Positions 25,134-34,562 of a DNA stretch of 64,000 nucleotides are shown here, in pieces. Under the pieces are notes generated by a model. That model did not search any database. It was not told the origin of the DNA and saw only the letters and a list, made by a program, of their open reading frames with translations. Source of the stretch: JBCCMA01 sp045107005 (GTDB lineage: Bacteria > Pseudomonadota > Gammaproteobacteria > Steroidobacterales > JBCCMA01); the NCBI GenBank assembly GCA_045107005.1, contig JBGCFP010000096.1, forward strand, positions 1 through 64,000, in the 5' to 3' direction. A program made the translations under genes and the position numbers. Every line of letters begins with the position of its first letter. The stretch's first letter is position 1.

Positions 25134-27521
25134 ATGAAACTCTTTCGCAATATAAAAGCGGACAAACTGGCCAAGCAGCTGGTCACCCTCCGGGATCACG
25201 ACTCCAGCGACGCACAAAAAGCGATCGAAGCCCTCGCCAAAATTGGCGACCCGGCCGTGCCCAAAGTGATCGATGCCCTCCTGCTTGCCGACAAGCAACA
25301 GATGGTTAGCTTTGTTGAGCTTCTGGGGCGTCTGCTTAACGCCAAAAACGTTGATACCTATCTCGAAGCGCTGGCCGGTGACAGCACGCGCGCCGTCGCC
25401 GGAGTGGCGTGGGCGCTTACCACCAACGATAACTACGACGCCAACAAACTGGTTGACCTCCTTGAGCGCGACGACATGCCCAAGGCCAAACTGTTTGAAA
25501 TCATCGATGCACAAAAAGCACGCGTCGACGCGCGCAAGTTGTTACGCCAGGCCTACGAACTGCAGGCCAACGAAAAAGAGCAGTGCATGAGCATCATCCA
25601 TGAACTGGCGGATGACGCTCTGTTACCCGAGCTGATCACGCGGGTGGATGGCAAGGATCCGGTGATCCGCAGTCACATCATCACCACGCTGGCGCGCTTT
25701 CGTACGCCCGAAGTGCAGAACGTGGTGCAAAAACAGCTGCGTGATCGCAGCAAACTGGTCCGCCAGGCGGCGCTGTCGGCGCTGGCAAAAATGGGCAAGG
25801 ATCTCGACATCAGCGTGCTGTGCGAGCTGCTGCTCGACAGCGATATCGAAGTGCAGAACAAAGCGGTCGATGTGCTCATCCGTTTGGCCCATCCGGATAC
25901 GCCGCGCTATCTGATCCAGGCGCTGCAGGATGAAAACGAATACGCCCGCCGGGCCGCGGTCGAAGTGCTCAACGAAGTGGCCAACACCGACTCGATCAAG
26001 GATTTGCTCGATGCACTGCAAGACAGCGACTGGTGGGTGCGTTCGCGCGCGACCGATGCGCTGGCCAAAATTGGCGGCGATCGCGTGGTCGACGCGGTGC
26101 TTGAACTGATCAATGACGACGACGAGCACATTCGCCGCTCCGCCATCGAGATTCTCAACAGCACCAAGAGCGAGCGCGCGATCAACTATTTGATGGACGC
26201 CACTCGCGACCCGGACTGGTGGGTCCGTGAGCGCTCGGTGGATGCGCTGGCCGACATGGGCGCTACCCAGGCGGTCCCGGCAATCCAGGCCATGCTGAAC
26301 GGTCACCCGAAATCGATCCCAGCCGCCATCCGTGGCTTGAGCGCCCTGGGTGACAGCAAGGTCATTCCCGATCTGCTCAGCACGCTCGAACGTCGCGAGA
26401 AAGAGATTAAGATCGAAGCGGCCCACGCGCTGGCGAAACTTGCCACCGAACGCTACGCGCCGGAAATCGCCGGCGCCCTGGACCTGCAGAAGAATCAGGA
26501 AGACGCCCAAGTGGCCCAAGCCATGCAAAAGGCCCGCCAGGATATCGACCTGCGCTATTCCGCGACCGCGATCCAGGAAAACCTGCGGGCTGAGAAACTG
26601 GCGGAGCCGCAAAAGACACTGCTGCTGGACGACGCGCCCAAGAAAATTGCCGAAGTGGCGAAAAGCGCGCCGTCGCTGGACCTGGCCAAACTGGAAATCG
26701 GCCAGATCATCGACGACCGCTACAAATTTATCCAGCCGATTGGCAAGGGCGCGTTCGGCACCGTGATTCTGGTGGAAGATTCCATCGTCCAGGAAAGGCT
26801 CGTCCTGAAGTTCCTGAACAAGAACATTTCGTCGGATGAAGAAATGATGCAGCGGTTCGTGCACGAGCTGCGCTATTCGCGAAAGATCACGCACAAGAAC
26901 GTCATTCGTATTTACGATTTCCTGCATCTGAGCGGCCTGTATGCGATCTCGATGGAGTATTTCCCGTCGCACACGCTGCGTGGCGAAATCAAGGACGATC
27001 AACCATTGGATCCACAGCGTGCCGTCGCCATCGGTCGCGACATCGCTCTGGGTATGTCCGTCGCGCATCAGGTTGGTATCGTGCATCGCGATCTCAAACC
27101 CGCCAACGTTCTGATCAACAACGACGGTCTGGTCAAAGTCGTGGATTTTGGCGTGGCGTCGGCGCAAGCGAGCGGCGACACGCAGCTGACCAAAACCGGC
27201 TATGTGATCGGTTCGCCGAAATACATGGCGCCGGAGCAAATTCTGGGCAAGAAAGTCGACCAGCGCGCCGACATTTACAGCCTCGGTATCATCCTCTACG
27301 AGCTTTTGAACGGGACACCGCCGTATACCAAAGGCGATCACATGTCGGTGATGTACCAGCACGTCCAGGGCGGCGCGACGCCGCTGGACAAAGCCAACCC
27401 CAACGTGCCCATGCCGATCGTCGAAATCGTCAACAAAGCGCTGGAAATCGACAAGGTCGACCGCTATCAATCGATGGACGATTTGCGCGACGATCTGGAA
27501 AATCAGCTCACGGCGGCCTGA
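25134..27521 (+). CDS. HEAT-repeat serine/threonine protein kinase
   Basis: A 795-residue protein joining an N-terminal HEAT-repeat array (about residues 1-470) to a C-terminal Hanks-type kinase (about 525-795). Two HEAT units share DWWVR-R--DALA (near 298 and 361, 62 residues apart). Kinase motifs are complete: GKGAFGTV glycine loop (near 537), the ATP-binding lysine in VLKFLN, a helix-C glutamate, HRDLKPANVL (near 651), DFG (near 671) and APE. No transmembrane segment or signal peptide is evident, so it is probably cytoplasmic. Two PilT-family genes follow 98 bp downstream on the same strand. HEAT arrays bind proteins; a role in controlling pili is inference from position. Confidence 0.93.
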   Translation: MKLFRNIKADKLAKQLVTLRDHDSSDAQKAIEALAKIGDPAVPKVIDALLLADKQQMVSFVELLGRLLNAKNVDTYLEALAGDSTRAVAGVAWALTTNDNYDANKLVDLLERDDMPKAKLFEIIDAQKARVDARKLLRQAYELQANEKEQCMSIIHELADDALLPELITRVDGKDPVIRSHIITTLARFRTPEVQNVVQKQLRDRSKLVRQAALSALAKMGKDLDISVLCELLLDSDIEVQNKAVDVLIRLAHPDTPRYLIQALQDENEYARRAAVEVLNEVANTDSIKDLLDALQDSDWWVRSRATDALAKIGGDRVVDAVLELINDDDEHIRRSAIEILNSTKSERAINYLMDATRDPDWWVRERSVDALADMGATQAVPAIQAMLNGHPKSIPAAIRGLSALGDSKVIPDLLSTLERREKEIKIEAAHALAKLATERYAPEIAGALDLQKNQEDAQVAQAMQKARQDIDLRYSATAIQENLRAEKLAEPQKTLLLDDAPKKIAEVAKSAPSLDLAKLEIGQIIDDRYKFIQPIGKGAFGTVILVEDSIVQERLVLKFLNKNISSDEEMMQRFVHELRYSRKITHKNVIRIYDFLHLSGLYAISMEYFPSHTLRGEIKDDQPLDPQRAVAIGRDIALGMSVAHQVGIVHRDLKPANVLINNDGLVKVVDFGVASAQASGDTQLTKTGYVIGSPKYMAPEQILGKKVDQRADIYSLGIILYELLNGTPPYTKGDHMSVMYQHVQGGATPLDKANPNVPMPIVEIVNKALEIDKVDRYQSMDDLRDDLENQLTAA

Positions 27522-27619
27522 TTCGGCCCGCCGAACGTCAAAAAGTGATAACCGCCTCCCGATTTGGGCGGCCCCACGTGATGTAAACTCCTCCCCTTCA
27601 GGCTAACTCGGAGAATTGT

Positions 27620-28720
27620 GTGTCTTCACGGATCGACGCGTTTTTAAAGCTGGCGCTCGCCCAGGGCTGCTCAGATATTCATCTGGCGGTTGGCGTGCCG
27701 CCGATGCTGCGCATGCGCGGCGACCTGATGCCGATCAAGTTTCGCGACCTGGGCGAAGCAGAACTCAATGGCTACGTCGACGAAATCATGACCGAAGCCC
27801 AACGCAAGCTGTTCAGCGCGGGCAACGATCTGGACTTTTCTTACGTCACAGGTGAAGACGTCCGCTTTCGCGCTAACCTGTTTCACAAAGACACGGGCCC
27901 CGGCGCCGTGTTCCGATACATCCCCAACGATATCCCTGAACTCGAAAAGCTGGGCTTGCCGCCGATCATTCGCTCGCTTACCGATTTGCACCAGGGCCTG
28001 ATTCTGGTTACCGGTGCGACAGGCACCGGCAAGTCGACAACCCTGGCCTCAATGATCGACCACTTAAACAAGACTCGCCCGTTGAACATCCTGAGCCTCG
28101 AAGACCCGATCGAGTTCGTGCATCCGAGCAAACGCGCGCAGGTGATTCAGCGCGAAGTCGGTACCCATCTGGACAGTTTTGCCGCGGGACTGCGCGCGGC
28201 ACTGCGCGAAGATCCTGACGTCATTCTGGTGGGCGAGATGCGCGATGCCGAGACCATTTCGCTGGCCATGACCGCCGCCGAAACCGGTCACCTCGTGCTG
28301 GGCACCATGCACACCACCGGCGCGGTAAAGTCGATTGATCGTATCCTGGACGCCCTGCCCACCGAAGAGCGCGAACAGGCCAAGAGTTTTTTGTCGCAGA
28401 GCCTGCAAGCCGTCGTATCGCAAGTGCTGTGCAAGACACCCGATGGAAAAGGCCGCCGTGCAGCGCTGGAAATCATGGTCATGACGCGCGCGATCGGCAA
28501 ACTAATCAGCCAGGACCAGACCCATTTGATTCCGTCACAGGTGCAAACCAGCAAACATTTGGGCATGCAGCTAATGGACCAGGCGCTGCTCGACCTGGTC
28601 ACGTCGAAACAGATCGACCCGGATCAGGCGTATCTGTATGCCGATGAGAAAAAGCACTTTGAACGCTACGTCACCGACCGTTCGATGCTTCCGGGTATCG
28701 AGCTTGGCGACACCGCGTAG
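27620..28720 (+). CDS. pilT: PilT-family twitching motility ATPase (first copy)
   Basis: A 366-residue hexameric ATPase of the type IV pilus retraction family. N-terminal PAS-like domain (CSDIHLAVGVPP), Walker A GATGTGKSTT (near 130-139), Asp box and Walker B (DPDVILVGEMRDAETI), and His box (GTMHTTGA). GTG at 27620 has GGAG six bases upstream. PilT depolymerises pilin and powers twitching. It differs from PilT in having a shortened C-terminus and a Thr/Gly change in Walker A (GATGTGKS for GPTGSGKS), so it may be a PilU- or PilT2-like paralogue. The next gene, 21 bp away, is a second copy. Confidence 0.9.
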   Translation: MSSRIDAFLKLALAQGCSDIHLAVGVPPMLRMRGDLMPIKFRDLGEAELNGYVDEIMTEAQRKLFSAGNDLDFSYVTGEDVRFRANLFHKDTGPGAVFRYIPNDIPELEKLGLPPIIRSLTDLHQGLILVTGATGTGKSTTLASMIDHLNKTRPLNILSLEDPIEFVHPSKRAQVIQREVGTHLDSFAAGLRAALREDPDVILVGEMRDAETISLAMTAAETGHLVLGTMHTTGAVKSIDRILDALPTEEREQAKSFLSQSLQAVVSQVLCKTPDGKGRRAALEIMVMTRAIGKLISQDQTHLIPSQVQTSKHLGMQLMDQALLDLVTSKQIDPDQAYLYADEKKHFERYVTDRSMLPGIELGDTA

Positions 28721-28741
28721 CGGCAAAGACAGGACACACGC

Positions 28742-29812
28742 ATGAACCACATTGACCCTTATCTCGACACTCTGCTCGAAAAGAAAGGCTCTGACCTGCA
28801 CTTGATTGCCGGCGATCCTCCGCGCATTCGTCAATACGGTGATCTGACCAAAATCGCCGATGACGTGCTGCAGACCGATCCGACTGAAGAAATGCTGCGT
28901 CAGATCATGACCCCGAAAGCCGAAGCGGATTTTGATGCGCACGACGGGGCGGATTTCGCGTACAGCTACGGCGAAAATGGCCGATTTCGGGTCAACGTCT
29001 TTCGCCATCTGGGCGGCATGGGCGCCGTCCTGCGCGCGATCCCTGCCGGTGCGCTGACGCTCGAGCAGCTCAACGCGCCGCGTGCGCTCTACGACATGTG
29101 CCGGCAAAAACAGGGTCTGGTGCTGGTGACCGGCAAGACCGGTTCAGGCAAATCCACGACGCTCGCCGCCATGGTTGATTACATCAACGCGAACACCAAA
29201 GGTCACATACTGACCATCGAGGATCCGATTGAATTTACCCATCAGCGTAAAGGCTGCCTGATCAGTCAGCGGCAAATTGGCGAACATACGGCGTCGTTCG
29301 CCGCATCGCTCAAATCGGCGCTACGCGAAGATCCGGATGTCATTTTGGTGGGCGAGATGCGCGACCTGGAAACGGTTAGCATCGCTGTAACTGCGGCGGA
29401 AACCGGCATTCTGGTGATGGGCACGCTGCACACCAACAGCGCGGCGTCCACGGTCGACCGCATCATCAATACTTTCCCGTCGGACAAGCAGCCACATATC
29501 CGCACCATGCTCTCCACGTCGCTGCGGGGTGTCGTAGCGCAGCAGCTGGTCAAAAAGTCGAACGGTGACGGGCGGGTAGCGGCCATGGAAATTCTGGTCA
29601 ACAACAACGCCATCGGCAACCTGATCCGCCAGGGCAAAATCGATCAGATCGAAAACACCATCCAAAGCTCGGCTCAGGCCGGCATGCAAACCATGGACAC
29701 GGCCTTGCGTGCGCTGGTCAGAAAGCGGGAAATCAGCGGCGAGCAGGCCTACCTCAAAGCCCTGAAAAAAGAGAACTTCAAGGATTTCGCACCGGCCGAC
29801 GCCGAGCTTTAA
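28742..29812 (+). CDS. pilT: PilT-family twitching motility ATPase (second copy)
   Basis: A 356-residue paralogue of the preceding gene. GSDLHLIAGDPPRIRQYGD, Walker A GKTGSGKSTT (near 131-140), HILTIEDPIEF, DPDVILVGEMRDLETV and GTLHTNSA follow the PilT plan. The C-terminus GMQTMDTALRALV is PilT-like. Two different retraction ATPases side by side is known from Pseudomonas (PilT, PilU), where both are needed for full retraction; which copy plays which role cannot be told from sequence. No pilin or other pil genes lie in this window. Confidence 0.92.
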   Translation: MNHIDPYLDTLLEKKGSDLHLIAGDPPRIRQYGDLTKIADDVLQTDPTEEMLRQIMTPKAEADFDAHDGADFAYSYGENGRFRVNVFRHLGGMGAVLRAIPAGALTLEQLNAPRALYDMCRQKQGLVLVTGKTGSGKSTTLAAMVDYINANTKGHILTIEDPIEFTHQRKGCLISQRQIGEHTASFAASLKSALREDPDVILVGEMRDLETVSIAVTAAETGILVMGTLHTNSAASTVDRIINTFPSDKQPHIRTMLSTSLRGVVAQQLVKKSNGDGRVAAMEILVNNNAIGNLIRQGKIDQIENTIQSSAQAGMQTMDTALRALVRKREISGEQAYLKALKKENFKDFAPADAEL

Positions 29813-29873
29813 ACCGAAGAAGCTCGCCAGCGGCTATGGCATAATCGGGCGCTGTTTCACAAAGCACCCGATC

Positions 29874-31898
29874 ATGTCCGACCAGCCGCGCAAAATCTTT
29901 GTCTCTCACGCCTTGCCCTACGCCAATGGCTCGATTCATCTGGGGCACATGGTGGGCTATACCCAATCCGACATCTGGGTTCGGTTTCAGCGCATGCGCG
30001 GTCACGAGTGCCACTACGTGTCGGCCACCGATGCACACGGTACGCCCGTCATGTTGCGCGCTCGCGATGAGGGCATCACGCCGGAAGCGCTGATCACGCG
30101 CATGCAGGCCGAGCAGGCGCAGGATTTTGTCGACTTCCACGTCGAGTTCGACAACTTCACCTCGACACACGCGGACGAAAACAAGGCGCTGGTCGAGCAA
30201 ATGTATCGGGCACTGCGCGAAGCCGGTCATATCGAATCCCGCGTCATCACTCAGGCGTATGACGAACAGGAAGGCATGTTTTTGCCCGATCGCTACGTGC
30301 GCGGCACCTGCCCGCGCTGCGCCGCACCGGATCAGTACGGCGACAACTGCGAAAACTGCAGCGCCACTTACGACCCGCTCGACCTGATCGATCCGATATC
30401 GGTGGTGTCTGGCGCCACGCCTGTGGCACGCGAGACGGAACATCTGTTCTTCAAACTCACGCACTTCGAGCAAGTGCTGCGCGACTGGCTGGCTAACGAC
30501 ACGGTGGATCCGGGCGTCGCCAATAAACTCGCGGAGTGGTTCGAAGACGGGCTCAAGGACTGGAATATTTCGCGCGACGAGCCCTACTTTGGCTTTCGCA
30601 TTCCCGACACCGAAGACAAGTACTTCTATGTCTGGCTGGACGCACCCATTGGCTATCTGGGCAGCTTCAAACAACTGTGCGATCGCAAAGGGTTATCGTT
30701 CGACGAGTATTGGCGAGAAGACAGTGATACTGAGGCATATCACTTTATCGGCAAAGACATCGTTTACTTCCACTGTCTGTTCTGGCCAGCGGTGCTCAAA
30801 GGTGCCGGCATGCGCTTGCCAACGGCGGTGAGCACACACGGCTTCCTCACCTACAACAAGAGCAAAATGTCGAAGAGTCGCGGTACCCTCATCGGCGCGC
30901 GCACGTATCTCGATCATCTGCGCCCCGAGTATCTGCGCTACTACTTTTTCGCGAAACTCGGGCCGAGCATCGATAATTTCGATTTCAACCCTGACGATTT
31001 TGTCGCGCGCGTTAACTCGGATTTGATCGGTAAGTTTGTCAACATTGCCAGTCGATGCGCCGGTTTCATTCACAAAATGTTCGACGGCGAGCTGGCCCCG
31101 GCGCTCCACGATGAAGCGCTGTTCAGCGCAGCCGTTGACGCCGGCGATACCATCGCCGCGCATTACGAAGCGCGGCGCTTTGGCCAAGCCGCGCGCGACA
31201 TCATGGCGATCGCCGACCAGGCCAATCGCTACATCGACGAACACAAGCCGTGGACGATGGTCAAGGACTCCGAGCAACGCGCTGCCGTGCAGGCCATTTG
31301 CACGCAGGGTCTCAATCAGTTTCGCGTTCTGCTGGTGTACCTGCAGCCCGTCATGCCCAAGCTGGTTGCCCAAGCCGCCACTTTCCTCGACACCGATTGC
31401 ACCACCTGGGACGCGCGCTGCGAGCCGCTGCTCGGCACCCGCATTCAACGCTATGAGCCGCTGCTCCAACGCATCGACAGCGCGACGCTCGCCAAGATTG
31501 TCGAGATCGAGCGAGAGAAATTCGAAGCGCTTAATCCGCCAACCCCGGAGACACCGGCGTTGGACATCGCACCGACCATTGGCATCGACGACTTTACGAA
31601 AATAGATCTGCGCGTTGCTCGCATTGTCAAAGCGCAGCACGTCGACGGTGCGAAGAAGCTGCTTCAGCTGACGTTGGACCTTGGCGGCGAGCAGCGCAAC
31701 GTCTTCGCCGGCATCAAGAAAGCCTACGCACCGGAAGATCTTGAAGGACGACTGACGGTAATGGTCGCCAACCTCGCGCCGCGCAAGATGCGCTTCGGTA
31801 TGTCCGAAGGCATGGTGCTAGCTGCCAGCGGCGACGACGACGGTGTTTTTATCCTGAATCCGGACAGTGGTGCAGAGCCCGGCATGCGGGTGAAATAA
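29874..31898 (+). CDS. metG: Methionine-tRNA ligase
   Basis: A 674-residue class I synthetase that charges initiator and elongator tRNA-Met. HIGH appears as HLGH (22-25), the zinc knuckle has C-x2-C pairs (CPRC and CENC), and KMSKS is at 331-335. The C-terminal 105 residues form the tRNA-binding OB-fold (DLRVARIVKAQHVDGAKKLL) that dimerises the enzyme, as in E. coli MetG. The apbC/dcd pair and the Rnf operon flank its neighbourhood. ATG at 29874. Confidence 0.97.
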   Translation: MSDQPRKIFVSHALPYANGSIHLGHMVGYTQSDIWVRFQRMRGHECHYVSATDAHGTPVMLRARDEGITPEALITRMQAEQAQDFVDFHVEFDNFTSTHADENKALVEQMYRALREAGHIESRVITQAYDEQEGMFLPDRYVRGTCPRCAAPDQYGDNCENCSATYDPLDLIDPISVVSGATPVARETEHLFFKLTHFEQVLRDWLANDTVDPGVANKLAEWFEDGLKDWNISRDEPYFGFRIPDTEDKYFYVWLDAPIGYLGSFKQLCDRKGLSFDEYWREDSDTEAYHFIGKDIVYFHCLFWPAVLKGAGMRLPTAVSTHGFLTYNKSKMSKSRGTLIGARTYLDHLRPEYLRYYFFAKLGPSIDNFDFNPDDFVARVNSDLIGKFVNIASRCAGFIHKMFDGELAPALHDEALFSAAVDAGDTIAAHYEARRFGQAARDIMAIADQANRYIDEHKPWTMVKDSEQRAAVQAICTQGLNQFRVLLVYLQPVMPKLVAQAATFLDTDCTTWDARCEPLLGTRIQRYEPLLQRIDSATLAKIVEIEREKFEALNPPTPETPALDIAPTIGIDDFTKIDLRVARIVKAQHVDGAKKLLQLTLDLGGEQRNVFAGIKKAYAPEDLEGRLTVMVANLAPRKMRFGMSEGMVLAASGDDDGVFILNPDSGAEPGMRVK

Positions 31899-31924
31899 CC
31901 GCGGCAACCCAAAAGGGAAACGCG

Positions 31925-32506
31925 ATGACCGATTTGTGGCTCATCCTGATTTCGACCGTGCTGGTCAACAACCTGGTATTGACGCGTTTTCTTGGGCTAT
32001 GCCCGATGCTTGGCGCCAGCCGGTCGCTTGCTGCCGCCGTGGCCATGTCGTTCGCCACCGCTTTTGTTCTGACCGTGTCCTGCGCGCTGACCTGGCTGGT
32101 GCAGCGCTACCTGCTTGAACCTTTCGCCATCGAATACTTGCGCCTGCTCGTGTTCATCACGTTAATCGCCGCGCTCGCACAACTGACGGACACGCTGGTG
32201 AGTGAAATCAATCCGCTGCTGCACCGAATCCTCGGCTTGTACGTGCCGCTAATTGCCAGCAACTGCGCTTGCCTCGACGTCGGCGTGCTCAACGTAATGG
32301 AAGCCCGCTCGTTTGTGCACGCGGTGGTCTACGGGTTTGGCACCGCAGCGGGTTTTGCGCTCGTGTTGATCGTGTTCGCCGGCGCGCGTGAGCGCCTCGC
32401 CAATCCAGCCGTCCCACTGGCGTTTCGTGGTGCCGGTATCGCGCTGGTGACGGCCGGTATGCTGTCGCTGGCGTTCATGGGTTTTGCCGGCGTTGGTGGC
32501 GTTTAG
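31925..32506 (+). CDS. rnfA: Electron transport complex subunit RnfA
   Basis: A 193-residue inner-membrane subunit with six hydrophobic helices. LVNNLVLTRFLGLCPMLGASR and VPLIASNCACLDVG contain the paired conserved cysteines that bind a Fe-S cluster within the membrane in Rnf/Nqr. Rnf (Rsx) couples ferredoxin and NAD oxidation to an ion gradient or keeps SoxR reduced. Its stop overlaps rnfB's GTG by one base. Confidence 0.96.
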   Translation: MTDLWLILISTVLVNNLVLTRFLGLCPMLGASRSLAAAVAMSFATAFVLTVSCALTWLVQRYLLEPFAIEYLRLLVFITLIAALAQLTDTLVSEINPLLHRILGLYVPLIASNCACLDVGVLNVMEARSFVHAVVYGFGTAAGFALVLIVFAGARERLANPAVPLAFRGAGIALVTAGMLSLAFMGFAGVGGV

Positions 32507-33003
32507 TGCTCGCCGCCCTCGCGCTGGGACTGCTCGTTGCGACGCTCGCGACCGCTCTGGCATGGCGGTCTTCCGCGACGCCCGCTGGCGATCCGGTCGC
32601 AAGACAAATCGACGCGCTGTTGCCGCAAACGCAATGCGAACAGTGCTCTTACCCCGGCTGCAAACCGTACGCGCAAGCCATTGCGCGCGGCGCTGCCGAC
32701 ATCAATCGCTGCCCGCCCGGCGGCCAACAGACGGTTGACGCCCTTGCGCGCCTGCTCAATCGGCCAACGTTGCCGCTGGCGGTACCGCCGCCGGGGCCGG
32801 CGCCGGTCGCGCTGATCGAAGAAGACCTGTGTATTGGTTGTGCGCTGTGCATCAAGGCCTGCCCGGTGGATGCGATCGTTGGCGCGGCGAAACGCATGCA
32901 TACGGTCATCGCCAGCGACTGCACCGGTTGCGAACTGTGTTTGCCGCCCTGCCCGGTCGACTGCATTTCGCTGGTCAGCGCCAACAAGGACGTGCGCGCG
33001 TGA
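32506..33003 (+). CDS. rnfB: Electron transport complex subunit RnfB (ferredoxin-like)
   Basis: A 165-residue subunit with a short N-terminal membrane anchor. A 4Fe-4S motif precedes (CEQCSYPGCKPYAQAI with a later Cys in NRCPPGG), and two ferredoxin-type clusters follow (CIGCALCIKACP and CTGCELCLPPCP). GTG start at 32506. It is somewhat shorter than enterobacterial RnfB, lacking most of the C-terminal extension. Overlaps rnfC by 4 bp. Confidence 0.95.
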   Translation: MLAALALGLLVATLATALAWRSSATPAGDPVARQIDALLPQTQCEQCSYPGCKPYAQAIARGAADINRCPPGGQQTVDALARLLNRPTLPLAVPPPGPAPVALIEEDLCIGCALCIKACPVDAIVGAAKRMHTVIASDCTGCELCLPPCPVDCISLVSANKDVRA

Positions 33004-34562
33004 GCGCCCTATTGCATCCTGTGCCGGGCGGTCTTCGTCTGACGCGTCGCCCGTCGCTCGACGGTGGCATCAAAACCCTGCCAACACCTCGCCAAGTGGT
33101 ACTGCCACTGAACCAGCATGCGGGGCGTCCGGCACTGCCGGTTGTCAGCGTTGGAGACTCGGTGACGCGCGGACAGTGCGTCGGTAAGGCCGATGGCGTC
33201 ATTAGCGTGTCGGTCCACGCGAGCGTTGCGGGCACCGTCACCGCCATCGAGTCGCGCCCTGTGCCGGGCTGCGAAGCGGGGCCGTCACCGTGCGTAATCA
33301 TCGACGCCGCCGGGCAACAGGACCAACAGCGGCCGGAGCCGCTCGACCACGATTACCATTTGGACGAACCCTCGCGGTTGCGTCAGGTCGTCAGCGATGC
33401 GGGCATTGCAGGTCTTGGCGGCGCGGTTTTTCCGACCGCAGTCAAACTGGCTGCCGAAGTCGACATGCGACTCCAAACGTTAATCATCAACGGTGCGGAG
33501 TGCGACCCGGCCATCAGTTGCGACGATGCGCTCATGCGCGAATACGCCAGCGAGATTGTCGCTGGCGCCCGTTGCATGCTGCATATTCTGCAGGTCAATC
33601 GCTGCATCATTGCCACCAAATCCGACAATGCCGCGGCAGGTCAGGCGATGAAGCAGGCGGTCACGGCCTGTGACGATGAGCGCGTTACCTGGCGTCAGGT
33701 GCCCGGCATCTATCCACAAGGCGGTGAGCGTCAGTTGATTCAGCGCCTGAGCGGTCTGGAAGTGCCCAGTGACGGTCTGCCACTGGACATCGGGTTTTTG
33801 TGCCACAACGTGGCGACGGCCAGAGCGGTTTACCGCGCTGTCGAATTTGGCGAACCGCTGACCGACCGCGTCGTCGCCGTACGCGGCAAAGCCGTGACCC
33901 ATCCGCAGCATGTGTTGGTGCCCTTGGGCACACCCATTGCGGATGTCATCGCCTTTTGCGGCGGCTACGCGGGCACGCCCACCCGCCTGGTCATGGGCGG
34001 CGAGATGATGGGCATCGCGCTCAGCTCCGATGAGCTACCGGTCGTCAAAGCCTGCAATGCGCTGCTGGTCATGGACGCGAGCGAGACGCCGTCGTCGCCC
34101 GCGCCGGATCCGTGCATTCGCTGCGGCGACTGTGCAACAGTGTGCCCGGCGTCGTTGCAGCCGCAGCAGTTGCACTGGCACAGCGCCGCGCGTGATCTGG
34201 ATCAACTGGTGGCTCGCCATCTGTTCGATTGCATTGAGTGCGGTTGCTGCGATCTGGTGTGCCCGAGTCACATTCCTCTTACCGAACAGTTTCGCGCCGC
34301 CAAACGCGACGTGCATCACCGCGACGCCGCGCACGTCACGGCCCAGCACGCGCGACGTCGTTTTGAGCAACGCAACGCGCGGCTGGAGCGCCTGAAGGCG
34401 CAGCGCGATGCTCGGCGCGCCGCGCGCACGGCCAAGCCCCCGCCGAGTGTTACGCCAAAACAGGAAAACGCGCCCGGCCCATCGCGCAAGGATGAAATCC
34501 GAGCCGCTGTCGAGCGTGCAAAAGCCCGTCGTGCGCAGCGCGAGAACGACCGTGAAGTTTGA
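33000..34562 (+). CDS. rnfC: Electron transport complex subunit RnfC
   Basis: A 520-residue NADH- and FMN-binding peripheral subunit. N-terminal GGIKTLPTP and the barrel-sandwich region, a Rossmann-like core (GLGGAVFPTAVKL, INGAECDP), SLBB-type segment, and two 4Fe-4S sites (CIRCGDCATVCP, CIECGCCDLVCP). The C-terminal 90 residues or so are rich in Arg, Ala and Lys, a helical tail seen in gammaproteobacterial RnfC. GTG at 33000 overlaps rnfB. Overlaps rnfD by 11 bp if rnfD starts at 34552. Confidence 0.95.
   Translation: MSALLHPVPGGLRLTRRPSLDGGIKTLPTPRQVVLPLNQHAGRPALPVVSVGDSVTRGQCVGKADGVISVSVHASVAGTVTAIESRPVPGCEAGPSPCVIIDAAGQQDQQRPEPLDHDYHLDEPSRLRQVVSDAGIAGLGGAVFPTAVKLAAEVDMRLQTLIINGAECDPAISCDDALMREYASEIVAGARCMLHILQVNRCIIATKSDNAAAGQAMKQAVTACDDERVTWRQVPGIYPQGGERQLIQRLSGLEVPSDGLPLDIGFLCHNVATARAVYRAVEFGEPLTDRVVAVRGKAVTHPQHVLVPLGTPIADVIAFCGGYAGTPTRLVMGGEMMGIALSSDELPVVKACNALLVMDASETPSSPAPDPCIRCGDCATVCPASLQPQQLHWHSAARDLDQLVARHLFDCIECGCCDLVCPSHIPLTEQFRAAKRDVHHRDAAHVTAQHARRRFEQRNARLERLKAQRDARRAARTAKPPPSVTPKQENAPGPSRKDEIRAAVERAKARRAQRENDREV

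Noticed and set aside
25623..27470. Long open frame on the minus strand (615 codons) opposite the kinase gene
   Set aside because: It mirrors the plus-strand codon bias, has no recognisable domain, and the plus strand encodes clear HEAT and kinase motifs.
28429..28647. Short plus-strand frames inside pilT and other genes
   Set aside because: These are overlapping frames of strongly supported genes with no independent evidence.
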